NCBI GenBank assembly: GCA_900552775.1
Contig: USAP01000115.1
Location: forward strand, 1 to 5,665
Length of the DNA stretch: 5,665 nt
Direction: 5' to 3'
DNA from: an uncultured Eubacteriales bacterium
GTDB lineage: Bacteria; Bacillota; Clostridia; UMGS1883; UMGS1540
In this document: piece after piece, positions 1 to 5,321 of the stretch
Layout: the number at the start of each line of letters is the position of its first letter
Position numbering within the stretch: position 1 is the first letter of the stretch
Notes under the pieces: model-generated
Told to the model about the DNA's origin: nothing
The model's database searches: none
What the model saw: only the letters and a program-made list of their open reading frames with translations
Translations under genes and position numbers: made by a program

Positions 1-456
1 AAAAATGCCGATGAAAAATTCAAAATCGAAACGCAGCATCTGAAACCCTTTAAATATGTGGAAAATGCTTTAAAAACAGCCTGCAAATATGCTGACATTG
101 CCGTTATTTCATCTGCTTCATACGATTCTCTGAAAAAAAGCTGGAGAGAAGGCGGAATAATTCAATATGTTTCCCATATAATGGGACAGGAACAGGGGGC
201 AAAAACAGAGCAGCTTAAAAAGCTTGCACAAAACAGTTATAATCCCGACAAAATACTCATGATAGGAGACGCCCCCGGCGATATTAAATCCGCAAAAGCC
301 ATCGGTGCATTATTCTATCCGATACTCACAAATCACGAAGAAAACTCGTGGAAAATGTTTTGCGATACAGCTTTTGAAAAGTTTATTGCGGGCGCTTATA
401 AAGGGGACTTTGAAAACCGTCTCATATCGGATTTTAACAGCACGTTTGCAAAGTGA
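1..456 (+). CDS. HAD-superfamily hydrolase, C-terminal part (5' end outside window)
   Basis: The frame is open from base 1 to a TGA at 454-456, giving 151 residues of a protein whose N-terminus lies outside the window. The GTG at 58 is an internal valine codon, not a start: in-frame sequence continues upstream and no Shine-Dalgarno site precedes it. Three HAD phosphohydrolase signatures are visible in order: motif II in VISSAS (fragment residues 35-40), a motif III lysine in EQGAK (residue 68), and motif IV in MIGDAPGD with acidic residues D90 and D94, which in this family help hold the catalytic Mg2+. The nucleophile motif DxDxT would lie in the missing N-terminal part. The fold resembles phosphoglycolate phosphatase/beta-phosphoglucomutase-like members, which act on small phosphorylated metabolites in the cytoplasm. 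The substrate cannot be read from this fragment. It converges on the DUF4838 gene and ends at a stem-loop 3 nt downstream. Confidence 0.85.
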   Translation, partial: KNADEKFKIETQHLKPFKYVENALKTACKYADIAVISSASYDSLKKSWREGGIIQYVSHIMGQEQGAKTEQLKKLAQNSYNPDKILMIGDAPGDIKSAKAIGALFYPILTNHEENSWKMFCDTAFEKFIAGAYKGDFENRLISDFNSTFAK

Positions 457-458
457 AA

Positions 459-498
459 TGTGCGGCACAGGAACACACCACAGCTTCTGTGCCGCACA
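459..498. terminator. Stem-loop between convergent genes, probable bidirectional terminator
   Basis: A perfect 12-bp inverted repeat, TGTGCGGCACAG (459-470) and CTGTGCCGCACA (487-498), encloses a 16-nt loop. It fills the 48-bp gap between the HAD gene stop (456) and the DUF4838 gene stop (505). The stem is GC-rich. The following T-tracts are weak in both directions (ATTTAATTT on the plus side, a short T-rich stretch on the minus side), so termination efficiency is uncertain, but the position between two converging stops fits a shared terminator. Confidence 0.75.
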
Positions 499-504
499 AA
501 TCAT

Positions 505-2448
505 TTAATTTAAAGTAACACGCACTTCTTTATCGGGTTTAAACATATTTGACGTTGTGTATTGAAACAGATTAACATCAAAATATCTCTGAAATTCCGG
601 TTCTTTTTTATACATATATTTAACCATGTCAAGCCATTTTTTGTATGCTTCCCCATCTTCCTTTTTAGCTTTAAAATATACGCACTCCGCATATTTTTTC
701 ACAAATGTGCAATGCAGATTTATAAGCTGCCACGATACACTTATGCATCTTAAAACACCTGCGAAATTATCAGAGCATTTCTTTTCAAACTCTTCTGCGT
801 CAAGCTGTATTTTTTTCATTTTACCACAAAGAATTTCAATTTCATCTTCCGTAAGATTCCATTTATTTTGAATCATATATTTAAATTCAAAAGCTTCGCT
901 TACTTTCTTCAGAAAATTATAAACGCTTTTCCAATCTTCACCGTATGCGGCAGAAAAATATTCCTCCGCCAGTTCATTAAAATCAGCATTTTTATCAAAA
1001 AGTTTTCTTCCGTACACATATTGAGGAAAACCGTTCGGAAAGAATCCTCTCTGGGTTTGATCTTCAATAATACCGCAGATACCGCATTTATCCAATGCCG
1101 CAATATCATCATATACACACTTTGCAACAGACATGTAACCCGGGTCTCTGTAATGAACCCAGTGGAAATGATATTCGTATGCAATTGTGTCTCCGTCAAA
1201 CTTTTTCTTCCAAAGGTCAAGATAAGCAAGATTCTCCCCCATGCCTTTGGGCAAAGTAACATTGTTTCTTTGATATTTCGATACGCTCCCTATTTTTACA
1301 GGCTGTGCATAGCTCTCGTCATAAGTCCTTGTAATCGGCGCAAAAAGCATTGCAAATCTTTCTGTATTTTTAATTTTTTCATATACGGGCGCCCACAGTA
1401 GGTCGCAATACACAATAAATGCTATTTTAACGGAATTTTTGCGTTCTTCAAGTTCTTTATCTATTTCATTGAGCAATATAACATACCAATCTGCTACATC
1501 TTTTTTTGAACATTCCGCACATTCACAGTGATTGTTATGTGCATCTGCAAGCCATACGTGAAGATAATCCACATGCGTATGTTTTTCCGCGTAATCGGCA
1601 ATGCAATTAACCACCGCACGGCGCGCCGATGTATTTGACATGCATATATTGGTATTAATCGCCGCATTTTCAAAAAGCTCTCTTTTGCCGTCAATTTCGG
1701 CAATATACTTTTTTACATTATCCCCTATATTTATTTTTTCTTTGGTTCTGTCATCCCAGCCGCCGGTTGTATCTATTCCGAACGCATCGGCACACCAGCC
1801 GTGACCCATATCGTGAAACAAAAGTCCTCTTTTTGTTATTTCCGCCTCGCACTGTCTCTTCCACTGTAAAACCGTTTCGTTCAAAACCGCCTGATTCGGC
1901 TGATACGGATTACCACGATGTTCATACCAAAGCCTGTAATATGCCTGCGGAATGTCAAACTCAAGCATGAATGTATTTAAACCTATTTTTGGAAGAAAAT
2001 CTATTGTTTCAAGCATATTTTCCTGTGCTTCGCTTCCCTCGTTGCACTGGCCCCTGAAGCGCTTTGAAGCAGTAATATAACACTTAACCTTTCCCAAATG
2101 TTTTACAGGTATTCTTTCGCCGTCAACTCCCGGGAACAGCCATATACAACCGTTTTTTCTCAGATATTCATACACACCCAGCAATATGCTTCTCTCATTG
2201 CTTCCTGCAATAATTCCGCCGTGTTCATCTGCGTCTATGTATATCGAATCATCAAGATGTACGTTGCCTTCTGCATAGACATCAAGACCGAAATCACTCA
2301 TAAGTCCTATTTTTAAACCGACTTCACTGCCCGTGCCGCAATATATCTCAGGGGCTCTCTCTCTCGGCTCCATCATCATAATATATTTTTTTAGTTCCAC
2401 GGCAGCAAAATCCGCAACAAGGTTTCGGGAAATATTGTATATATCCAT
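505..2448 (-). CDS. DUF4838 domain protein, glycoside-hydrolase-like
   Basis: This is a complete 647-aa protein. The ATG at 2446-2448 is preceded by a near-ideal AAGGAGG (2454-2460) at 5-nt spacing. Residues 1 to about 115 resemble the small alpha/beta domain that precedes the barrel in GH20/GH67-type enzymes: a GGIIAGSNERSILLGVYEYL stretch (77-96) followed by CIWLFPGVDGERIP (101-114). Residues from about 150 to 460 look like a TIM-barrel: FHDMGHGW (211-218), a VWLADAHNNHCECAEC block (298-313) typical of DUF4838 and carrying C308, C310 and C313, FAPITRTY (369-376), and YEYHFHWVHYRDPGY (424-438). The rest is a largely helical C-terminal domain. Some DUF4838 members are, to my knowledge, GH163 endo-beta-N-acetylglucosaminidases acting on N-glycans. 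Whether this distant member shares that activity is inference, and I could not assign catalytic acids. No signal peptide or membrane segment is visible, so a cytoplasmic location is expected. It has its own promoter and an operator-like site. Confidence 0.85.
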   Translation of the reverse strand: MDIYNISRNLVADFAAVELKKYIMMMEPRERAPEIYCGTGSEVGLKIGLMSDFGLDVYAEGNVHLDDSIYIDADEHGGIIAGSNERSILLGVYEYLRKNGCIWLFPGVDGERIPVKHLGKVKCYITASKRFRGQCNEGSEAQENMLETIDFLPKIGLNTFMLEFDIPQAYYRLWYEHRGNPYQPNQAVLNETVLQWKRQCEAEITKRGLLFHDMGHGWCADAFGIDTTGGWDDRTKEKINIGDNVKKYIAEIDGKRELFENAAINTNICMSNTSARRAVVNCIADYAEKHTHVDYLHVWLADAHNNHCECAECSKKDVADWYVILLNEIDKELEERKNSVKIAFIVYCDLLWAPVYEKIKNTERFAMLFAPITRTYDESYAQPVKIGSVSKYQRNNVTLPKGMGENLAYLDLWKKKFDGDTIAYEYHFHWVHYRDPGYMSVAKCVYDDIAALDKCGICGIIEDQTQRGFFPNGFPQYVYGRKLFDKNADFNELAEEYFSAAYGEDWKSVYNFLKKVSEAFEFKYMIQNKWNLTEDEIEILCGKMKKIQLDAEEFEKKCSDNFAGVLRCISVSWQLINLHCTFVKKYAECVYFKAKKEDGEAYKKWLDMVKYMYKKEPEFQRYFDVNLFQYTTSNMFKPDKEVRVTLN

Positions 2449-2453
2449 TTTTT

Positions 2454-2460
2454 CCTCCTT
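2454..2460 (-). promoter_or_regulatory. Strong Shine-Dalgarno site of the DUF4838 gene
   Basis: On the minus strand the sequence reads AAGGAGG, 5 nt before the ATG at 2448. It is nearly a full complement of the 16S rRNA 3' end. This fixes the start and suggests efficient translation in a Gram-positive host. Confidence 0.9.
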
Positions 2461-2484
2461 TTCCGTTCAAAAAATTACACCTTT

Positions 2485-2498
2485 CGAACGCGTGTTCG
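2485..2498. promoter_or_regulatory. LexA/SOS-box-like operator overlapping the DUF4838 transcription start
   Basis: CGAACGCGTGTTCG is an inverted repeat with perfect CGAAC/GTTCG arms around 4 nt. It fits the Gram-positive (Bacillus-type) LexA box CGAACRNRYGTTYG at every position on both strands. It begins 7 nt downstream of the -10 hexamer, covering about +1 to +14, a place where a bound repressor would block transcription. A LacI-type sugar repressor operator, also a palindrome with a central CG, is the main alternative and would suit a glycan gene. The binding protein is not encoded in the window. Confidence 0.6.
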
Positions 2499-2505
2499 CT
2501 CAATC

Positions 2506-2534
2506 AGTATAACATGTATTTACGTTAATGTCAA
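2506..2534 (-). promoter_or_regulatory. Sigma-A promoter of the DUF4838 gene
   Basis: On the minus strand TTGACA (2529-2534) and TATACT (2506-2511) are separated by exactly 17 nt. The -35 is a perfect consensus and the -10 differs from TATAAT at one position. Predicted transcription start is near 2499, giving a leader of about 50 nt that carries the operator-like palindrome and the Shine-Dalgarno site. With so strong a core promoter, expression is likely controlled by repression. Confidence 0.85.
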
Positions 2535-2589
2535 TCTTAATTTAAACAAAAGTCTTCGCAATTGCTTATCAATGCCTCTGCGGCTTCGT

Positions 2590-2635
2590 AAAAAACAAAT
2601 CCCCTCGCGGAAGTCTTGTTTCGAGGGGATTTGTT
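2590..2635 (-). terminator. Rho-independent terminator of the DUF11 gene
   Basis: A perfect 14-bp stem, arms at 2594-2607 and 2622-2635, encloses a 14-nt loop. The core contains a CCCCTCG/CGAGGGG block. On the minus strand it is followed by six T residues (2590-2595, partly within the stem). It lies 44 bp past the stop at 2680 and before the DUF4838 promoter, so it should end transcription of the DUF11 gene and insulate the DUF4838 promoter. Confidence 0.88.
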
Positions 2636-2644
2636 CGCGGCAGA

Positions 2645-2668
2645 CCGCCGGCACAGGTTTATCGGCGG
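2645..2668. repeat. Small GC-rich inverted repeat after the DUF11 stop
   Basis: CCGCCG (2645-2650) and CGGCGG (2663-2668) can form a 6-bp stem with a 12-nt loop, between the DUF11 stop codon and its terminator. No T-tract follows, so it is not a terminator alone. It might stabilise the mRNA 3' end, or be chance. Confidence 0.4.
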
Positions 2669-2679
2669 CTGTTATGCTT

Positions 2680-3534
2680 TTAAATCTGTCCCGTAAGCTT
2701 TAACTCTGTTATACCCGGCGTCACCGTCCACACGCCCGTCTCGGTGTTTTGCGTACAGCTTGCTGCAGGAACCGTTATCGTTCCCTGCGTTGTCGCAAAT
2801 TCACCGGAAACCAGATCGTATGTGTAACCGGTGCCGGCTGTAAGGAGCGTATCGTTTAAATAAACATTAAGCGATGTCAAAATAGGATTTAAGGTATCGG
2901 ATATTATAACACTTTCATCAGCCGTTACAGCCGTACCGCCCGTATTCTGAATCAAAATTGTATACGTTACCTCACTGCACCCCGTCAAAACTTCGGGCGA
3001 AACAGACTTGCTTATCGACAGCGCGGAACCCGTCTTTGCATTAACCGTTTCGGTTGCCGATACAAGATCCGAAATTCCGCACCCCGAAAGGCTTGCCGTG
3101 TTTGTTATACTTCCCTGCGCGCACGGCGGAGCATAGCTGTTTGCTTCGGCTTCGTAAATAAGCGTAATATTTCCGTTTGCCGGAATGTTTATGCCGGTGA
3201 CGGAAAGCGGCGGTCCTGCCGAAACCGTCGGTGCCGCAGTCGGATCTCCGTTTACAAAATACTTAAGCGAGTCCGCCACATACGTCAGCGGTGTAAGCGA
3301 AAGTTCACCGAGTGTATATGCGCCGAGATTGTCCGAAAACGTCAGATCCGTATAGACGTTTGCACCTGAGTTTACAGCGTTGATGGCATAAACCACTTTA
3401 TCCCCCGGCGAATATTCGCTTGAGAGCGCGGTTTTTGTCAGCGTAAGCGTCTCCGTAATCTCAGCCGTTACAATATTTGAATAGACTTCCTTTCCTCCAT
3501 AGGAAAGCTTTGCCTGGTTGTAAAAAGCTGCCAT
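2680..3534 (-). CDS. DUF11-type repeat protein (two Ig-like repeat domains)
   Basis: This is a complete 284-aa protein. The ATG at 3532-3534 follows CGGAGG with about 8-nt spacing. It opens with MAAFYNQAKLSYGGKEVYSN, a header seen in clostridial proteins of the DUF11 / 'conserved repeat domain' type. Two repeat units follow: residues ~30-165, opening TLTKTALSSEYSPGDKVVYA, and ~170-284, opening LSISKSVSPEVLTGCSEVTY. The composition is rich in Thr, Ser, Val and Gly with few charged residues, as in beta-sandwich surface proteins. There are four cysteines (138, 152, 186, 260). Such repeats usually lie in exported cell-surface proteins, yet here there is no signal peptide, membrane segment, LPXTG motif or other anchor. 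It could be a spore-layer or non-classically released protein, but that is inference. G+C looks higher (roughly 50%) than in the DUF4838 gene. It has a probable promoter and a strong terminator. Confidence 0.82.
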   Translation of the reverse strand: MAAFYNQAKLSYGGKEVYSNIVTAEITETLTLTKTALSSEYSPGDKVVYAINAVNSGANVYTDLTFSDNLGAYTLGELSLTPLTYVADSLKYFVNGDPTAAPTVSAGPPLSVTGINIPANGNITLIYEAEANSYAPPCAQGSITNTASLSGCGISDLVSATETVNAKTGSALSISKSVSPEVLTGCSEVTYTILIQNTGGTAVTADESVIISDTLNPILTSLNVYLNDTLLTAGTGYTYDLVSGEFATTQGTITVPAASCTQNTETGVWTVTPGITELKLTGQI

Positions 3535-3581
3535 AATTTATTCCTCCGTAAATTTTTAAAAGAATGACAAAATCACCCTTC

Positions 3582-3610
3582 ATTTTACAGTTTATGACGG
3601 CAGCTTTCAA
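3582..3610 (-). promoter_or_regulatory. Probable promoter of the DUF11 gene
   Basis: On the minus strand TTGAAA (3605-3610) and TAAAAT (3582-3587) are 17 nt apart, each one mismatch from the sigma-A consensus. They lie within the 80-bp gap just after the epimerase stop. Predicted start is near 3575, with a ~40-nt leader. No convincing terminator separates the epimerase from this promoter, so read-through may also occur. Confidence 0.6.
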
Positions 3611-3614
3611 ATTG

Positions 3615-4745
3615 CTACATAAGAGGCATTCCGTTTTCTATTTTCCAAAGCACCGTGAGCATACGCGGAAGATGGAAAGGGCCTTTAAATATATTTCCTT
3701 TAAGAGTATTTGCAACGGTTCCGTCATAATGCAGATAGCCGTACCACTCGCCGTTTTTGTCATCGGCAAAATGCGTCATAGCATAATGGAGAAGCTTTTC
3801 AAAATTTTCTTTGTATTTAACATCTCCCGTAACTTCATAGCAAAGTCTGTTTGCAATTATTGCCTCGCACTGCGGCCACCAAAGCTGCATATCCCACTCG
3901 AGAGCGCCGGCAGGTCTGCCTTTAATATCGCAAAATGCTATAATAGCCCCGTTTTTAAGTCCGAGTTCCATGGAAACATCGGTAAGTCTCTGTGCTTTCT
4001 TTATAAGCTCTTTGTCGTTTCTTATTATGCCTTCATTCATCAGGAACCACGCACATTCAAGGCTGTGACCGGGATTTACGGTTCTGCCCGTTGGATTATC
4101 GACAAACTCTCCGTCCGGTGCAACGTTTTCAAGCATTGCAAAATCTTTAACATTGCCGTTTACAGTGAGGCTTTCTATCATCTCCGTTACAATATCGTCA
4201 AACTTTTTATCAAGTTTTCTGATCACCTGAGCCGTTGAAAGCATAATCATTGCAGGTGACGCAGCTTTGTAAGAAGCGGTTTCGGGATTAAACTTCGGCG
4301 TTGTCTTTGAAGGGTCTTTGAAAATTCCGTACGCTGTTTCAAAATATTTATATGCCTTTTCCTTTGCCTCCTCATCTCCGGTTGCCAGATAATACTCCGC
4401 ACAGCCTATCGCGGCAAACGTTTCGGAAAAATAATATCTTCTTTTCTGAATCTCTCTTCCGTCACGTGTTACCGTGAAAAACATTCTGCCGTCTTTATCT
4501 GTGCACTTGTCAAGAAAACCGTAAATAAGCTTTGCCGCATCGAGATACTCGTCTCTTTTCTCAACAGAATTATAAACACTGCTGAAAATATAGAGCGCTC
4601 TGCCCTGAAACCATACGCTTTTCTCTTCTCCGTAAATCTTTCCTTCTTCGTCAAGACAGGTGAAGATGCCTCCGTATTCGCGGTCCAATGCATTGTCAAG
4701 CCAAAATTTAAGTACATTTTCCGTTAAATAGTTTTTAAAATCCAT
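3615..4745 (-). CDS. N-acylglucosamine 2-epimerase (AGE/RnBP) family protein
   Basis: Enzymes of this family interconvert ManNAc and GlcNAc, an entry step in sialic-acid and amino-sugar catabolism, in the cytoplasm. From MDFKN the protein has 376 residues, close to the usual ~390-400. An (alpha/alpha)6-barrel signature is clear: FWLDNALDREYGGIF (15-29), VWFQGRALYIFS (44-55), PGHSLECAWFLM (225-236), EWDMQLWWPQCEA (283-295) and FKGPFHLPRML (353-363). H227 and H358 match the two histidines known as the acid/base pair in characterised AGEs. The WFQGR motif argues for AGE rather than cellobiose 2-epimerase, which typically has HSR there. Gln292 stands where many AGEs have His (WWPH). The 4769 start would add eight residues but has no ribosome site; the 4745 ATG has GGAG 6 nt upstream. 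It lies 53 bp after the upstream glycosidase-like gene, so co-transcription is likely. Exact substrate is inferred. Confidence 0.88.
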   Translation of the reverse strand: MDFKNYLTENVLKFWLDNALDREYGGIFTCLDEEGKIYGEEKSVWFQGRALYIFSSVYNSVEKRDEYLDAAKLIYGFLDKCTDKDGRMFFTVTRDGREIQKRRYYFSETFAAIGCAEYYLATGDEEAKEKAYKYFETAYGIFKDPSKTTPKFNPETASYKAASPAMIMLSTAQVIRKLDKKFDDIVTEMIESLTVNGNVKDFAMLENVAPDGEFVDNPTGRTVNPGHSLECAWFLMNEGIIRNDKELIKKAQRLTDVSMELGLKNGAIIAFCDIKGRPAGALEWDMQLWWPQCEAIIANRLCYEVTGDVKYKENFEKLLHYAMTHFADDKNGEWYGYLHYDGTVANTLKGNIFKGPFHLPRMLTVLWKIENGMPLM

Positions 4746-4751
4746 AATGAT

Positions 4752-4755
4752 CTCC
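4752..4755 (-). promoter_or_regulatory. Shine-Dalgarno site deciding the epimerase start
   Basis: The minus strand reads GGAG 6 nt before the ATG at 4743-4745. The alternative in-frame ATGs at 4769 and 4757 have no site upstream, and the family alignment begins naturally at MDFKN, so 4745 is preferred. Confidence 0.7.
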
Positions 4756-4798
4756 ATTCTGCCGCACATTGACGGCGTAAATTATATAATTATATTTA

Positions 4799-5317
4799 CT
4801 ATGCAAAAATTACATCCGGTCTTAAAGCTGTTTCCTCAATCAGCTTATCAAGCGATCTATCTGCGTCCCACATAAGTTCCGCCATCAAAGCTACCGGGAA
4901 CGGTATCCCGTTTTCAATGGCTCCGTCCTCGCAAAGTGCGGTTATAACGGAATCCTCTTTAAAGTCACTTATAATGCTCTGAGCAAAACGTGCGTTTTTA
5001 AGCCAAAATCCCTGAACATATTTCCAAACGCGTCTTTTTTCTTCAAATTTGTTTTTTATAAACTCCTCATCATTTTCTCCTAGAACAAATACTCCTCTTT
5101 GGTGCTTGAAAGTTCCCCAGTCAAGGCAAATAAGACCTTTGAGCACTGCGCCGAAACCGTTTTTGCTCTCCTGAAGCTGTTTTGAAAATCTTTTCGTCTC
5201 TTCAAAGTTTCTGACATCAGATGCAAGATATGCATATGGGAACGAACCGCAGTCTTCCCATATTATATCTATTCTCTCATCAAGTGCGGCAAGTTTAACG
5301 TGAGCTATCTCACGCAA
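4799..5317 (-). CDS. C-terminal fragment of a probable glycosidase-like protein, cut at a join
   Basis: About 172 residues, from LREIAHVKLAALDERI to a TAG at 4799-4801, look like a genuine C-terminal part. Numbered along the full frame from 5608, it holds IDIIWEDCGSFPYAY (113-127), VLKGLICLDWGTFKHQRGVF (155-174), and a tail with GIPFPVALMAELMWDAD (234-250) and ALRPDVIFA (261-269). The aromatic/acidic WEDCG and LDWGTF segments resemble strand ends of TIM-barrel glycosidase-like proteins, but I cannot name a family and no catalytic residue is proven. The frame stays open to an ATG at 5608, but everything upstream of about 5317 is the antisense of recD2 and is not part of this protein; the true N-terminus is missing. 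It lies 53 bp upstream of the epimerase on the same strand, suggesting one operon for sugar catabolism. Confidence 0.6.
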   Translation of the reverse strand: MREIAHVKLAALDERIDIIWEDCGSFPYAYLASDVRNFEETKRFSKQLQESKNGFGAVLKGLICLDWGTFKHQRGVFVLGENDEEFIKNKFEEKRRVWKYVQGFWLKNARFAQSIISDFKEDSVITALCEDGAIENGIPFPVALMAELMWDADRSLDKLIEETALRPDVIFA

Positions 5318-5321
5318 ATCT
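5299..5321. other. Head-to-head join between two truncated genes (likely chimeric junction)
   Basis: Homology of the minus-strand glycosidase-like protein ends, and homology of the plus-strand RecD2 helicase begins, within this short stretch. Both genes are broken in mid-protein. G+C and codon use shift at the same place, from AT-leaning to about 60% G+C, with CTG, GCG and CGC codons. A perfect 6-bp inverted repeat, CGTGAG (5299-5304) and CTCACG (5309-5314) with a 4-nt loop, sits at the join. This fits an assembly or amplification chimera, or a recent rearrangement. Confidence 0.75.

Noticed and set aside
58..456. GTG at 58 as the start of the HAD gene
   Set aside because: The frame is open back to base 1, no ribosome site precedes 58, and the HAD nucleophile motif must lie further upstream; the gene is simply cut by the window edge.
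868..1401. Plus-strand 177-aa reading frame
   Set aside because: It lies fully inside the DUF4838 gene on the opposite strand, has a Phe/Ile/Cys/Lys-rich low-complexity look and no ribosome site; an antisense shadow.
3555..3590. Possible terminator after the epimerase (AATGA/TCATT stem followed by TTCTTTT on the minus strand)
   Set aside because: Only five A/T-rich pairs and an interrupted T-tract, overlapping the DUF11 promoter and leader; too weak to call.
3564..4238. Plus-strand 224-aa reading frame
   Set aside because: Antisense to the well-supported epimerase gene, with no recognisable domain and no Shine-Dalgarno site.
4746..4769. Longer epimerase starting MCGRMEII at 4769
   Set aside because: No Shine-Dalgarno site before 4769, whereas the ATG at 4745 has GGAG at good spacing and matches the family start.
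4777..4799. TATAAT-like hexamers and a 6-bp AT-rich inverted repeat upstream of the epimerase
   Set aside because: No acceptable -35 at 16-18 nt, and the repeat is weak AT-only pairing. AT-rich gaps produce such matches by chance, so neither a separate promoter nor a terminator is claimed.
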